This document shows, piece by piece, positions 1 to 13,100 of a DNA stretch of 41,508 nucleotides. The notes beneath the pieces were generated by a model. It saw nothing but the letters and a program-made list of their open reading frames with translations, searched no databases and was not told the origin of the DNA. A program made the translations under genes and the position numbers. The DNA is from CAYNVS01 sp964400725 (GTDB lineage Bacteria > Myxococcota_A > SURF-8 > CAYNVS01), in the NCBI GenBank assembly GCA_964400725.1, contig CAYNVS010000028.1:1-41508 (forward strand), written 5' to 3'. How positions within the stretch are numbered: the stretch's first letter is position 1; each line of letters starts with the position of its first letter.

Positions 1-1180
1 AGGTATCGCCGTTGTTAATGGCGATTGTTCCGGTCGGGCCGGTCGTGTCGAGGATGATGTCGTCCGAGATAAACGCCGCGCTGGCATTGCCGCCGTTGTC
101 TTTGAACTTGGCGTAAACGGTCTTAAGGCCGTCGCCGCCGAGCAGCGACCAGTTGGCTCTGATGTAAGGCGAACCCGGAGGCGAATTGGGCAGGGATTCC
201 CATGTTCCGAGAACCGCGCTGTTGTTCAACGCCATCTGCATCGGCAGCCACGTATCGACGCCCGTAACATAGACGGAAACCGTCGCCGTGTTTGTAAACG
301 TCGCTCCGTTGGCGATAGAAAGCGACGTACTGGCCGGCGGAGTCTGGTCGAGCTCTATTACGTAGGTCGAGCAGTCCGCCGCGGTGTTGCCGCCGTTATC
401 GCGCAGCGAAAGCTTCAGCGTTTTATTGCCGTCGCCCGCCGTCAACCCAAACGAGGAGTAAGAGGTGGCAAAGCCGGTCCATCCGGTGTCGAAGCCGCCG
501 ACTTGATAAATTCTCATTGACATCGGCGTCCACGGGTCGTTTCCGGCGATGGTCAAGTTTACGGTAGAGCTGGCCGTTTTAGTCGCGTTGCCGGAGACGC
601 TCAGCGCGCAGCCGGAAGGCGGAGCGGTGTCGAGGATGATTGTATCGGAGTAGGTCTTAACGTTCATACCGCCGTCGCGATACTGAACGTTGACGGTCTT
701 GGTTCCGTCGCCGCTGACGAGGTTCCACGGATAAGAAGTCGCGGGAGTTCTCCATCCGGTATCGGTCGTTCCGTCGTAGATGCGCATGTCAATGGGCGTC
801 CATTGATCGGAATAGGAGAGCGTTAAAGTTACCGCGGTGGAGTTAGTGTACGCGGCGTTGGAATTAATGCTTATGCTTCCCGTCGGGCCGGTCGTGTCCA
901 GCTTGATAGTATCGGTTACGCTCGTCGTCATCACGTTGCCGAAGGTATCTTTAAACCTCACGTAAACGGTCTTGGTTCCGTCGCCGGATGGAAGCGTAAT
1001 GGCCTGGGTTGTGCCAAAGTCGTTCCACGCCGTCGGGGGATCCGAGGTTCCAATCGCCATTTGGGCGCAGCCGTGCGGATCCGTGCAGGAGAGCGAGAGC
1101 GTAACGTTAACGCTGTTTGTGTAAGTGGCGTTGCCGTTGATTACGACGGTTCCCGTCGGCGGTGTGGCGTCGATTTCCCA
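1..1180 (-). repeat. Tandem bacterial Ig-like repeats at the C-terminal side of the giant protein
   Basis: At least four full units and one cut unit of about 90-100 residues. Each opens with D-T/A-T-x-P-T-G followed by a short I-x-N-x-A/G-x-Y-T-N-S strand, and carries an SGDGTKT- or GDGxKT-type turn before a V-Y-V/A-x-F-K-D strand. The GDG turns lie near 976, 697, 438 and 129, so the period is 260-310 nt. This layout is typical of bacterial Ig-like stalk domains in surface proteins. The array reaches the window edge, so the unit count is a minimum. Confidence 0.8.
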
Positions 1181-4100
1181 CGGACCGAAGTCGAGAGTCG
1201 AGCTCCAGTTGCCCGCGCCGTCGCCCGCGCGGACGTGCGCGTACCAAATGCCGTCGGCAAGCGTCGGGCTTACGGCCGTAGAAACCGTAACGTCAACGTT
1301 CGGAGTCGCGTTGACCGACGACGGCGAGTTGTCCCATACCACGTCGTAACCCGCTATGTCGGACATTACCGTCGCGTCGAGAACTTTCAGCAGGCGGATT
1401 TCGTCGGCGTACATAAGGCCGGTCGCGGCGGAGCTTACAACCTTAATTATAAGCGAGGCCGTGTTGTTGGGCGTGGTGAACTCGGAGGAAACTTCGCTCC
1501 AGCGCGAGCCGCTGTAACCCTGATAGCCCAGATCGCCCAGATTGGTGCCGCCGCCGCTGTATGCGGTGGCCTTGACGCCGATTTCTCTTATTCCGTCGCT
1601 CTTGAGCTTGGCGCTCAGCCTGTAACGGACGTTCGCTTCGGCGCTGATGCCCTGCTGTATGGTAATGGTATTGCCGGTCGTTTTATTAATAAACGCGGCG
1701 TTATTGCCCATAAACGCGTTGGAGCCGGTCTGATCGAGTCCGGATTCGCTTCCGTCGAACGTCCACGAATTTGTTCCCTGCTCGAATCCGCCGTTGGCCA
1801 CTAAGTTGCCGGAGTTGCCGGCGAGGTCGAGCGTTTGCAGGAAGTACCTGTAAGTCGAGCCGTTGCTGACCGCGTCCGAGAAGACGATTGTGATCGTCTT
1901 GGAGGTGGTCTGCGCGTTTTCCGCCGGAGTCGCGCTTACCTTGGTAAGGTTAGTGGGAACGGCGACGTCTTTGGCGTTGTTGTCAACGTACGTCGAGCCG
2001 TAGGTAATCGGCTTGATGGAGAAGTTGTCGAACATGCCGGAAGACAAGTTGTTGCCGGAAAGCATGCCCGCCTTGCCGGACGCTATGACGGTGGAATCAT
2101 CGACGTAGGAGAAGATCGGTTTTCCGTCTATAAACGCTTGAATGGCGTGTCCCGCCACAATCATCGACAGGCGGTACCACCTTGAGAGAGAAAGCGGAAC
2201 GTCGGCGACGGCGAGCAGTCCGGTCGCGTCCGCGGCAATGTTTCCCTTCTTCAGGTAGGCTTTATTGCTTGCGGGGTGTATAAAGAAGGCGTAGTGGTTA
2301 GTCGAGCTCGTATAGCGCGCCGCAATTCCCATCGATCCGTTGGAAACCGGATAAATTTCGGCTTCAACAACGTAATCGTCGCTGTTGTAGTCGGTGTAAA
2401 TCGCGTAAGCGTCGGTAGTATAGCCGTCAACAGGCTTTATGTAACCGTTGCCGGTTTCGACAACCCACGTTAAGCCGGCGGTTGTGTATTTCGCAATGCT
2501 GTTGGTCGAATAAGAGTCGAAGGCTCCGTCGAGCGGGACGAAACCGTTGTTGTTCAACTCTCTATACCACGCGTACCGTTCGGCGTAATCGCGGTCGAGA
2601 ACCAGCGGAGAAACCGCGTCGGTTTTCGACAAAAGAACGGCGTCGAGATCGAATTGCTCGCGGTATGAGAGTTTAACGACGTGATTGCCCGCGGTCAGGT
2701 TGAGATCGACCGAAGCGGTAACGGAGTTCCATCCCCATGTTCCGTAGCCGTTAGGCGCCGAGAACATGACGGTGTTGTTGGCGCCGCCGTCCACGCTGTA
2801 ATACAGCGAGTCCGTGTTGGCGTCCACCGCTCTGCCGCGAATGTACAAGTAGTACTGTCCGGCGCTTAGAACGGAGAACGTATGCTGCACGTAGCTGCCG
2901 TTTACCAAGCGGGCGTATTTGCCGCGCAGAGCGTTCGCGTCGTATAGAACGGTGGCGCCGCTGTTTGTCGCAAATTTCTCCGCGTCTAGGAAGAAACTGT
3001 TCGCCTTGGATTCCCATGCAAGCGAAGCGCTGCCGGTGGAGCCTGCAACCGTGAAGTCCGCAACCGCGGGCTCGGTTCTGTCGTAAGTCTCGACGTTGGC
3101 ATTAGGCGACCAGTCGCTGTATTTGTAGCCGGGGCCGCTGATGAAGCGGGAGCGCACTCTTACGTCGTAAGTCGTCCTGTCGGCCAGTCCGGTTACGTCG
3201 CGTCCGGCCGCGCCGCCCCAAGCCGCGTCGGTCTGGAAGAACTCGGTCGCGCCGAGCGTTCCGCCGCTTTGAACGTACTTATACGTAACGCCGTCGAAGA
3301 AGCGGATGCTGTATTCGGAGCCCGGCGGGTTCGTTCCGATGTTGACGATTACGTTAGCCTTGCCCATGCGGCTTTCTAGCGGGCTATTTGCGTAAAGCGT
3401 AACCGTAGGCGCTTCCGGAGTGGCCGGCGTAACGATGGTTACCGAGCCGTTGGCCGAGGGCAGGGATTGATTGCCTACAGCGTCGAACGCTATTACTTTC
3501 GCATACCAAACGCCTCCCGGAAGGTCGACAGTATGCGTGTAGGAGTTTGTATTGGTATAAGCGGAATAATCGGTGCCGCCCGGAGTCTGCGACCAATATA
3601 TTCTATAGGTGTTGGTTGCAGCTAAACCGGAATGCGCGTCGGTCGAGGCCGTCCATGTCCAAGTGGGCATTGTTTCGGCCGTCGGGGTCTGAGTGGTAGG
3701 CGTCCCCGGAGTCGTCGGGATGGTTACGTCCACTTTGACTATAACCTGACCGGTAGAGCTCGTGCCGCCGGTGTCGAGGTCGAGACCTCTGAAGTAGTAA
3801 ACGCCGCTTGCCAGGCCGCTGAAGGAACCCGATCTGCCGAGAATGCTCGGCGAGCAGACGGTAGTATCCCAGCAGTATTTGCCGTTGCAAGGCGACTGAC
3901 CGCAGCGGTTGTTCGTCGTATCGGGCGTCCACGAGCAGGTGGTTGACGTTACAGTCGTCCAAACGTTGTTTGTTACGCCGTTGGTGCAGGAGATATTCGG
4001 AGTTGTCGGAGAAACCGTGTCGATGCGGAACTCGAACACGCCGACGCCCGACGATCCGCCGGTGTCGCTCTCTTTTACTCTGAAATACCATATGCCGTTG

Positions 4101-7100
4101 GAAACCGTTACGGGCACGGATGGAGTCGCGGCAACGGTAGTCGGGTTGCAAGTGTTGGTCTGATCGATGCACCAGTAGTGCGTACCAGGGGAGGGTCCCG
4201 TCGTATCGTTCCAAGTGCAGGTGGCGCTTGCGATGTTCGACCATACCTGATGCGTGTGGTTTGTGCAGTTCGGAGTGGCCGGAGTGGCGGGAACCGAGCT
4301 GTCGATGTAGTACGGGCCGAAGTGATAGGAGTCGGAACTCCACTGATTGGCGTCCTTCGCCTTAACGTGAGCGTACCACGTTCCGTCGGGTCTGGCCATA
4401 GTCTGCGTCGTAGTAGGAGCGGCGACGGTTACGGTCGGGCTCGCTTCGTTATAAGTCGCGCTGCTGTTCCATACTACGTTGTAGCCGACGATTGAAGACG
4501 TAACCGTCGTCGGAACGACTCTGCGCCATGCGATATTATCGATGGCGAGTTTCATCGTCGTGGTCGCGCTGGCGTGATCCCAGATACGGAAGAAATAAGA
4601 AGGAGTCGCGTAGTTATCGACCGCGACGTAGGCGACCAAATGTCCTTTTTCGCCCGCGGCGCAAGTAAAATTGGTCATGTTCTTGGTCGTTACGGTTCCG
4701 TCCGCAACGTACGCTACGGCGGCGGTGTCGTAGAAGTCAACGCCGGAACGCGCCGAGTCGCGCAGCTTCATCACCCAGCCGTAACCGGAGCCGGATGAAT
4801 CGGTCGCGGTGATGCAGTTGTAATCGAACTCAATTACGCCCTTATTGTTTGCAACGTTGGCGTCGGGTACGGCCTTGGCAAACGTTTCGTTGGAAACCGA
4901 ATCGCCGCCTTTGCCTTCCATATACCAAACGTAATCGGAGCCCCAGCCCAGCGTGTTGGTGCGGTAATAGCAGACGTTGCCGCATGTCAGACGGGACGTG
5001 TAGCCGTAAGCCGTGCTGTTTTCGCCGGCTTGGAATCCGCCGTTCTCGAATCCATTGTATTCGTTCCCTTCCTGATCTATCGCCTTGGCTAGAGAATAGT
5101 AGGTCGTGCCGTTGGAATTGGGCTCCGTCCAGCCGATGTCTATCGTGGTGTCGGTGCTGTAGGCGACGTTGCTGTGCGACTGCGAGGCAAAGCCGGGAAC
5201 GTCCGGCAACGCTTTATCCGTGCTGGTCGAATCGACGTAGTAGTTCTCCTTGAGAAGCGGATCGACCTTAAAGTCGTCGAAATAGTTGGTTCCGTCGTAA
5301 GCGACGAACCCGACGGGGCCGACGCGGTAGGTAAGGTCTTTAATCTCGCCTTCAATGGCCAGTCTGCCGTTGATGTAGCCTTTAACTGTGGCGCCCGCCA
5401 CTACCAACTTGAGGTGATACCACTGTCCGGCGGTAAGAGTCTCAGGCAGCGGACGTTCGGCTATTGGATACGACTGAACGCCGAGCTGACGCTTCTGAAC
5501 GCGGTTCACGCCCGCGCCCGGTCTGATTATCCATTGATAACCGTTGTCGGCGGCGCCTTTGAAAACGAGGCCGGCGTGGGTTACCGAAGCGTTGAACTGC
5601 CAGTTGGTTTCGGCGACGAAATCCTCAAGGCTTACGTTTACGACGTAGCTGGAGTAATCGCCCTGACTGTTGGTGTTGCGCACCGCGTTGTTGTAAAGCT
5701 CCCAAATCGCGTACGACGCCGAAGCGGTATTCCAGTTGGAAGCGCTTCCGGAGAAGTCGTCTTTGTATCCGCCGATTGAGAGATACATTGCGCGCGCGTT
5801 GGATTCGGTCTTTTCATACATGAATCCGACGGGCAGATTATACATATATATCGAACCCGCGTTCGTCATGGCGTAGAGGTATCTTCCGTTGGACCACAGC
5901 GCGTCCGGCGGAGTAGCTCCCGCGTCGAGCGTGAACGTTCCGGCGGTAACTTCGGCCCATTCGCCGGTTCCCGCGCCCCACGCTCTTACTTCGTACATGC
6001 TGACTTTGCCCGCGTTGCCGCCGACGAAGAGCAGTCCGTTGTCGTATTCAATGCCCGAGTTGGCTTCGACCGCCGTAACCACGAAGTAACCTTCGGCGGT
6101 TACGGAAGAGCCCGTAGCGTCGAGCTTGTAGCGGGATACTTTGCCGACGTCGTTGTGTTTGCAATAGATGTAATCGCCGTCGGTAGCGATGCCGGAGCAG
6201 TAGCCGCCGTTGGCGCCGCTGCCCATTACGTTGCCGCCCTGCCATGTCGCGCCGTCGTCGATTACCGACCAAACCTTGAAAGTCTGCTGGTCGTAGGTTT
6301 GCGTGTAGAACAGGTTGCGGGAGCAATCGTAAGCGATGCCCCTGTAGGTATCGGCGGAGCCGTTAGCGAGCGTTATCGTATTAATATATTTAAACGCCGC
6401 GTCGTGCTGCTGGATTACGCCCGAATCGGTGGAGAAGAAGTAATCGTCTTTGAAGCCGGTGCAGAAGGCCGGAGCGAAGGCGACGTCGTACCTGGCCATC
6501 GCGGTCGCATCCTGCGCTATCGCCGTTCCGCCGGACGTCGTTCCCATATTATAATTGACGTTTATCGAGTTGCCGGTAGAGGTTGCGGCCATGCCGGGGA
6601 AGAGAGGCTGAGTTTTGTCTCTCGTCAAGACTTTGCCCGGCGCGCTCCAATCCGACTCGTCGCCTCCGGTGAAGTACGCCTTCATTTTGAAGGAAAGAAG
6701 CTTCAGGCCGGGGATTAGCTGCGCGCCGCCGCCGGTGTTGTATTTGTAAATTTTAATTCCGTTGGCGCCGCCCCAAACCGCTTTGGTTTGATAGACCGGA
6801 GTGGCGCTCGAAATTATTCCGCTCGCGTCGAGGTAGAGTCCGTAGGTTTCCTCGAAGATGGAGTACAGCGTGGCCGGGCCGTTGCCCGCGTTGTCGATTA
6901 TTACCTTAACGCCCTCGGCGTTGTAATCGACGCCTACGTCGCCCATTGAGTAAACGTACGGTCTGCCGGGCTCGAAGTATCCGACGATTTCGACGCTTCC
7001 GTTAGCGGAAGCGGCCGCGGCGTTCCCCGCGACGTCGTACGCCACTATTTTAGCGTACCAAATGTTCGGGGTGAGATTGGCTCCGTGAGTATAGGAGCAG

Positions 7101-10100
7101 ACGCCCGCCGCGCAATTCGTCAGCGGAACGTCAACCGAGTAATCGGTTCCTCCGGGGGTAAGCGAATAATACAGCTTGTAGTAAGACATACCGCTGTGCG
7201 CGTCGGTTGTGGCGTTCCAAGTCCAAGTCGGCTTTCTGTTGCCGGTGGGCGTTTGGTCAGGAACGGGAGCGCCGGATACCGCAATCGGAGCCACGGTGTC
7301 GATTTTGAAGCGGAAGACCGCAACGGAGCTGTCGCCGCCGGTGTCGCGGTTTTTAACTCTAAGGTAAGAGCTTCCCTCCGCAATGGTTACGCTGATGCTG
7401 CGGTCAGCGTCGGTAGTGGCCGGCGTGCAGGAATTGGCCGTATCCTGACAGTACAGATAAGTTGGATCGGAGGGGCCGATGCTCGGATTAGTCCAAGTGC
7501 ATATGTCGGATGTAACGTTGGACCAAACGTTGTCGGCATGGTTGTTGCAAGAAACAGCAGGAGTTCCGGGGACGGTGGCATCGATCCAGAGCTCGTAGCA
7601 TACTACCGGGCTGGAACCGCCTTGGTCTTCGTTCTTTACGCAGAAGAAGTGTTTGCCCGTCGTCATGCCGTTCTGAACGACGCTCGGAGAGCCGACCAGC
7701 GTCGTCGGAGTGCAGGCGGCGTCGTCCTGATAGCACCAGTAGAAGTATCCGGTCGAGGGGCCGGTAGTGTTCGTCCACGTGCAGGTGGTATTGACGTTGC
7801 TAGACCATACTCTATGCGAATGATCGGTGCAGGTAATCGTCGGCGCGCTTGGCGGGCCGATGTCGATTTGCATGAAGTAAGAGGCTACCGGGCTGCATCC
7901 GGCCGTGTCGCAGTTCTGAACGCGCACGTAATTCGGGCCGTCGGTCATAGTAAAGGCGCCGGTCGTGGGGCTCGCCGCCGAAGTGGAAGGCGTGCATGTG
8001 TTGTTGGCGTCCTTGCACCACTTATACGAGCCGGTAGAGGGGCCGACCAGAGGAGTCGTCCACGTGCAGGTGTCGCTGGGGTTGTTCGACCACGCCGAAG
8101 TCGGATGATTCGGGCAGGTAATAACCGGCGTCGTCGGCACGCTGGTATCGATGCGGAAGTGGAAACAGGTCGCGGAGCTTGTGCCCGCGATGTCTTGGTT
8201 GGCGACGCACAGCTTGCTGTCTCCGTCGGGCAGCAGAGAGCCTACGACCGGGAGGGAGCCCTGCGCGGGAGCGGCGTTGGTGTCGAAGCTCACGGCGCGG
8301 TCGGAATCGGTCGTCGCCGGAGAGCAATTTGCGGGAGTGCACGGAGAAGTAGCGCACGTAGAAACGCAGTATTTATAGGTTGCCGGAGAAGGTCCGGTTC
8401 CGGTCGCCGCCGTCCACGAACAGGCGGAGGAGTTATACTGCGACCACGTCGCGGTGGCTCTCGCGGAAGCGTCCAGCGGGCTTACCGACTTGGTGCAGGT
8501 AAGCGTCGGAGCGGGCGGAATCGAGGAGTCGATTTTGAACGGGCCGATATGAATGGGCGCGCTCTTGTTTCCGCCGCCGTCAACGGCTCTGATGTGGGCG
8601 TACAAATCGACTATCGTATCGGACGCGACGTACGCGGGAGTGGACGTAGTGGAAGTAGTAAGATACATCCCGTCGCCGAAATCGTAAGCGGCGTTGGTGT
8701 TGAACGCGTACTCGTAGCTGTTTACCGGCGCGGTAATGGTAACGGGGCCTACCGCCGCCAACCGCGTGGAGGTATTTCCTTCGGCGTCAACCGCTTCGAC
8801 TTGGAAATAGTAGTCGGTGCCGTTGGACGCCGGAGCCGTCCAGCTGATATTAATTGTAGTAGTGGTAGTCCATACGTTTACCGTCGGAGTTACCGTTGGG
8901 GACGTTATGGCCGAAGGCGCGGATTTGTCCGAACTGGTCGAGTCGTACAACGTCGCCAGCTGCTTCGGATACGGCATTTTGCTTACCGAGAAGTCGTCGA
9001 TGTAAAGAGCTCCGCTCGGGTTGTGAGCTCCGTCGGGCGCCTTCATCGTTATGGCGTCAATCTTGTGATCGACGTAGTAGGAGACGGTCTGCTTCAACGA
9101 TTCGTTAAGGTTTATGCACTTGTAATGCCAAGCGTCGTCTCTGAAGAGAGGCTCCCACGAGCCGACTTGGTACGACGATCCGTACAGGTAAGCCGGTATT
9201 GCGCACCAACCGTCGCCGTACGGGTTGGTGGAAGTTCCGCATTTGTTTTTATGGTTGCTGGAAAGATGAACTTCCATGTTGAAGTTCGTGGCGGCGGCGG
9301 CTTTGTAAGCCATGCAAATCCACGGGTACTTATCGGTAAGATATCCGAGTCCGCTCTGGCCGGCCTCAAAGTTAATCGGCGAGCCGCTTCCGTCAAAGTT
9401 TACGCCCCACGCCGTAGTCATATACAGCGAATAGGCTCCGGTGGAGTTGTGCTGCACGCTCACGATTTGCGGAGTGGCTAAAGTGCCCGGCATCCACTTA
9501 TCGCACGGGGAGGCGCAGGAGGGGGCTTCAAAGTTGTCGTAATCGTAGTAATAGTCGGAAGTATAGGGAGAAGCCGTGAAGTTCTGCGGCATATTCACGA
9601 GATCTGGGTTGCCGGAGACGCTGCCTACGTACTTGTAAACGGCCACGCCGGTTTCAACCGACAAGTTGTTTACCATGAAGAAAGCGCCGCTGTTAATAAC
9701 CTGAGAATGAACCGCAGCGCGCAGATAAGCGTCGCTTGGACCGGTTCCGCCGGTTGTGTACAGCGCCGTCCAATCGGTAAAAGCTCCGCCTTTTATATAA
9801 TAATTGGCGCCCGCGTTTTGAAGCTCAATTTTTATTTCGTACGACGTGTTGTCCGTATAGGAATAAGCCGTCGTATTGGCGGTCGTCCCTTCGTAAACGA
9901 CTATGCCGCGGTTGTTGGTTCCGGAGTTAAGCAGCGCGAGCATGTGCCTGCCGTTGGTCGGGTCGGCGCTGAGCGTCTGATCCGATTCGTAGCCTATTCT
10001 TATTATTCCGGGGGCCGCGCCCGTCGTGATTTTCGCGTAAAGAGTCTTGCCCGCCTCGCGCGCATAAAGGCGCTTGGAGATAATCGCGGACCAAGACGCT

Positions 10101-13100
10101 CCGGTCGTTATTTTGAGTCCTTCGTTTCTGGTAATGGCTCCCGAGTTCGCGACTTCCACCCAGCGGGTCGGATCGACGGAGCCGGCCGCTCCTACTCCGG
10201 GGAAGTCCGTCCAAGTAAGAACAGCGCGGTTGTTGGGGTTGTCCGCAACGTACGAGAGCAGTTTCGGGCTGAGCGGCTCTGTGCGGTTCGGAGTGTAATT
10301 GCAGGTCGCGCTCGCCGAATAACCGGAAACGTCTCGATTGAATTGAGCTTTTACCTCAAAGGTGTATTTGGCGTTATCGCTTGGAACCGTAATAAAGGTT
10401 CCGGCGGCTCCGCCCCATTGGTCGTAAGTTGCCCAATAATCCGCGGCGCCCAGCGTTCCATCGGCTTGAACTATTTTGTTCTGAGTAGTCTCGTGAATAA
10501 GATAAGCGGCGTTAGGGTCGTTGGAGCCTTTGTTGATTACGAGTTTGACAACGCCGGTTCCGCCGCCAACGCCCGCTATGGAAATCGGAGCGTAATTGGT
10601 GGACGTAACGGTAGGCGCGTCGGGCTCGTAAACGGACTGTATTAATGTATAAGTGCCGGACGGATTGAACGCGACCGGGTTGCACAGATTCGCGCTGTCG
10701 CAAGCGTACGCGCGCAGGTCGATGTTGGCTTGGGACGGAATGTTAAGCGTATCCCATACCGTATAAACGCAGGTATCGGCGCAATCGGCGCTGGGATTGC
10801 TCGGCGGATTCAATGGAATAGGATACCACGCCGGCGTCGGATTGGAAGAAGTGTAATAGTAGGCGTCAACAAGGAAATGAACGGAATCGTTATTGTTGTC
10901 TTTCAAATAACCGTTCGGATAGCCGATTCGTATGCTTATGATGTCGCCCTTCTTGAACGTCGGCCCCATGTTGGAGCCGGAGAAAGCCTCCAAAGTAAGC
11001 ATTTGGTTCGGAGCTATGTTTTGAACCGAAATTGGCAGACTCGCGGTGTGGTCTTTGTCCGTTCCGGTCGGATCCGCCACGATTCTGGCGTCGGCGCAAG
11101 AGTTGTAGTTTACGTTGCAGTCGTAACCGTCGGCGATAAGCACCAGCTGCGGATCGCCTCCTCTGGGGTACGGAAGAGGAATTTGGAATTTCAGGTTGGA
11201 GAAGTAATTGTTTGTTTTGGTAATTGTATTAGGAATGCTGTTAAGTCCGTTATCTTTGTACAGACCTATCCAGTAGCGCGCTGTATTGTTTATAGGAATA
11301 ATCGAAGCCGAGGTTCCGAGGAAACGCACGTAGCCTCTCGCCTCGACGACGTCGTTGGGCGCGGGGCTTGTTGTAACGACCCCGGAAGTGTTGTAAAGAG
11401 CGTAGTTATAAAGCTCAATCTGGTTCTGCGACGAGAAGACGTTCATGCTTCTTACGTCTCCGGAGTTTCCTCCTCCGGCGTCGTAATCGGTGGCTCTTAC
11501 GAAAACGTCGTACGTCGCGTTGGGAAGCATCCACGTCGATTCGGCCGTCCAATAAACGGTCAGCTTGGTAAGGTCGGTTCCGTCCGCGACTCTCGCGGTA
11601 TTTCGCGGGGACGCGCTGCCGCAGTGCAAAATGAAATATTTGCTCGTAGCGTCTCCGGTTCCGGTGCAGCTTGGAGTCGTCGTTTCGTCGTAAACGTAAT
11701 AGTTTGCGCCCGAGCTGATAAAGCCGGCAAAACCGGAAGCCTGCTTAATGGCGTAACGGACGTCTCCGATGTCTCCCGATCCGTTGTTGTCTTTCACTAC
11801 GGCTCGGAATTGGTACGTTTTGTATTCGGGATAAATAGTGCCCGCCAAACCCTCGGTGGCGTTGTCGATGTAGGCGCCCACAACGGTTGGAGCTACGTCG
11901 TTGACGGTGATTTGCGCGGAGCAAACGCCTTGCTGAACCGGAGTGGACTTGGCAATGTTGTTTACGTGAGCGTGGAACGAGGCCGAAGCCGGATTTTGGA
12001 AAGTAGTAGATACGAGGTTGACTCCCTTGACTCCATGAGACTGAGGGATGGTTAGAGATTTGGTAAAGTTGAACGGATTGAGGTTTCCCGTGTCGGTAAT
12101 TGTCTGCGTCGTCCCGTATATATCGGTCGCTTCAATTGTGTAATCGGTTACCGCCGGTCTGCCGACTATAGCGTCTCCGTTTGATATAAGATGACGCGTG
12201 CAAGTCTGGCTGGTGTTGACGCAGGAAACGTAATACTGTCCGTCGAACCACGCCGAACCGATTGTGTGTCCGACGCTGAAAGAAGTAATCTCGGATCCAA
12301 TTATCGGACCGGCGAGCGTTTTGGTTATAGGATAGACGTGAACTACGCCGGTCTGTTCGTTGGGAATAAATAGACGATTGTTCGCCACAACGACGCCGCC
12401 GGTTACTCGATACCAAGTTACTATGTTGTCCTGGTAACGGACAAAGGAAAGATTGCTCTTTTTAAGAATGATTACGCGCGAGGAAACGCCCGAAGCGGTG
12501 CAGTCGCCCGCAACAGAGCCGCACGCCGAAACGACGTAAACGTAATCCTCGTCTATCGCTACGCCTCCGTTGCCGTACCAATTGCCGCTGGTAAGGTATG
12601 AGTTAGTGCAGTTAAAGTTTTTGTTGCACTTCATAACGACGTTGTTGCCGCTCGTCCCGGTATTGTAATAACCGCAGGTGTAATAGTAGTCGCCGTTTAC
12701 GTCTCCCGTTACCTGCGCTACGTAACCGCAGGTTATGTTCATATCTTTGATTGAACCAAGATAACCGTAATACGCGTCGTATTTTTTAATGGTCGTATTG
12801 GTTGCGCTTACCCATACGGGCGCCCATATTTCGTTGTTTAATACGTAATACCCTCCGCCGTAACTGGAAGAACGCGGAACCGTAATGTTAGACCCCGCGG
12901 CGTAGGAAGCGGGATTGGAGTGGTGAGAAACGTAATTGACCGTTCCCGTTAAAGTAACGGAATCGCCCGGATTGTAAGAGCTGGCGTTTACATAGCAGTT
13001 ATCGGGGTACAAATTATTCTCTGTGCTCCAAGTCGCGCTTCCGCCCGGCATTGCGAAGGTGTTCGACGCCGGAACCGGAAGGTCGGACATATCTTGAACC

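Noticed and set aside
7085..9481. A 798-codon open frame on the plus strand
   Set aside because: It is in exact codon register with the giant minus-strand gene, so its stops would need TTA, CTA or TCA codons in the sense strand, which that gene rarely uses. The translation is rich in Arg, Val and Gly, as expected for a shadow, and has no domain.
9707..12055. Further long plus-strand frames (9707-10645, 10730-12055)
   Set aside because: Same reason: antisense shadows of the giant gene, which reads as sensible protein throughout this stretch.
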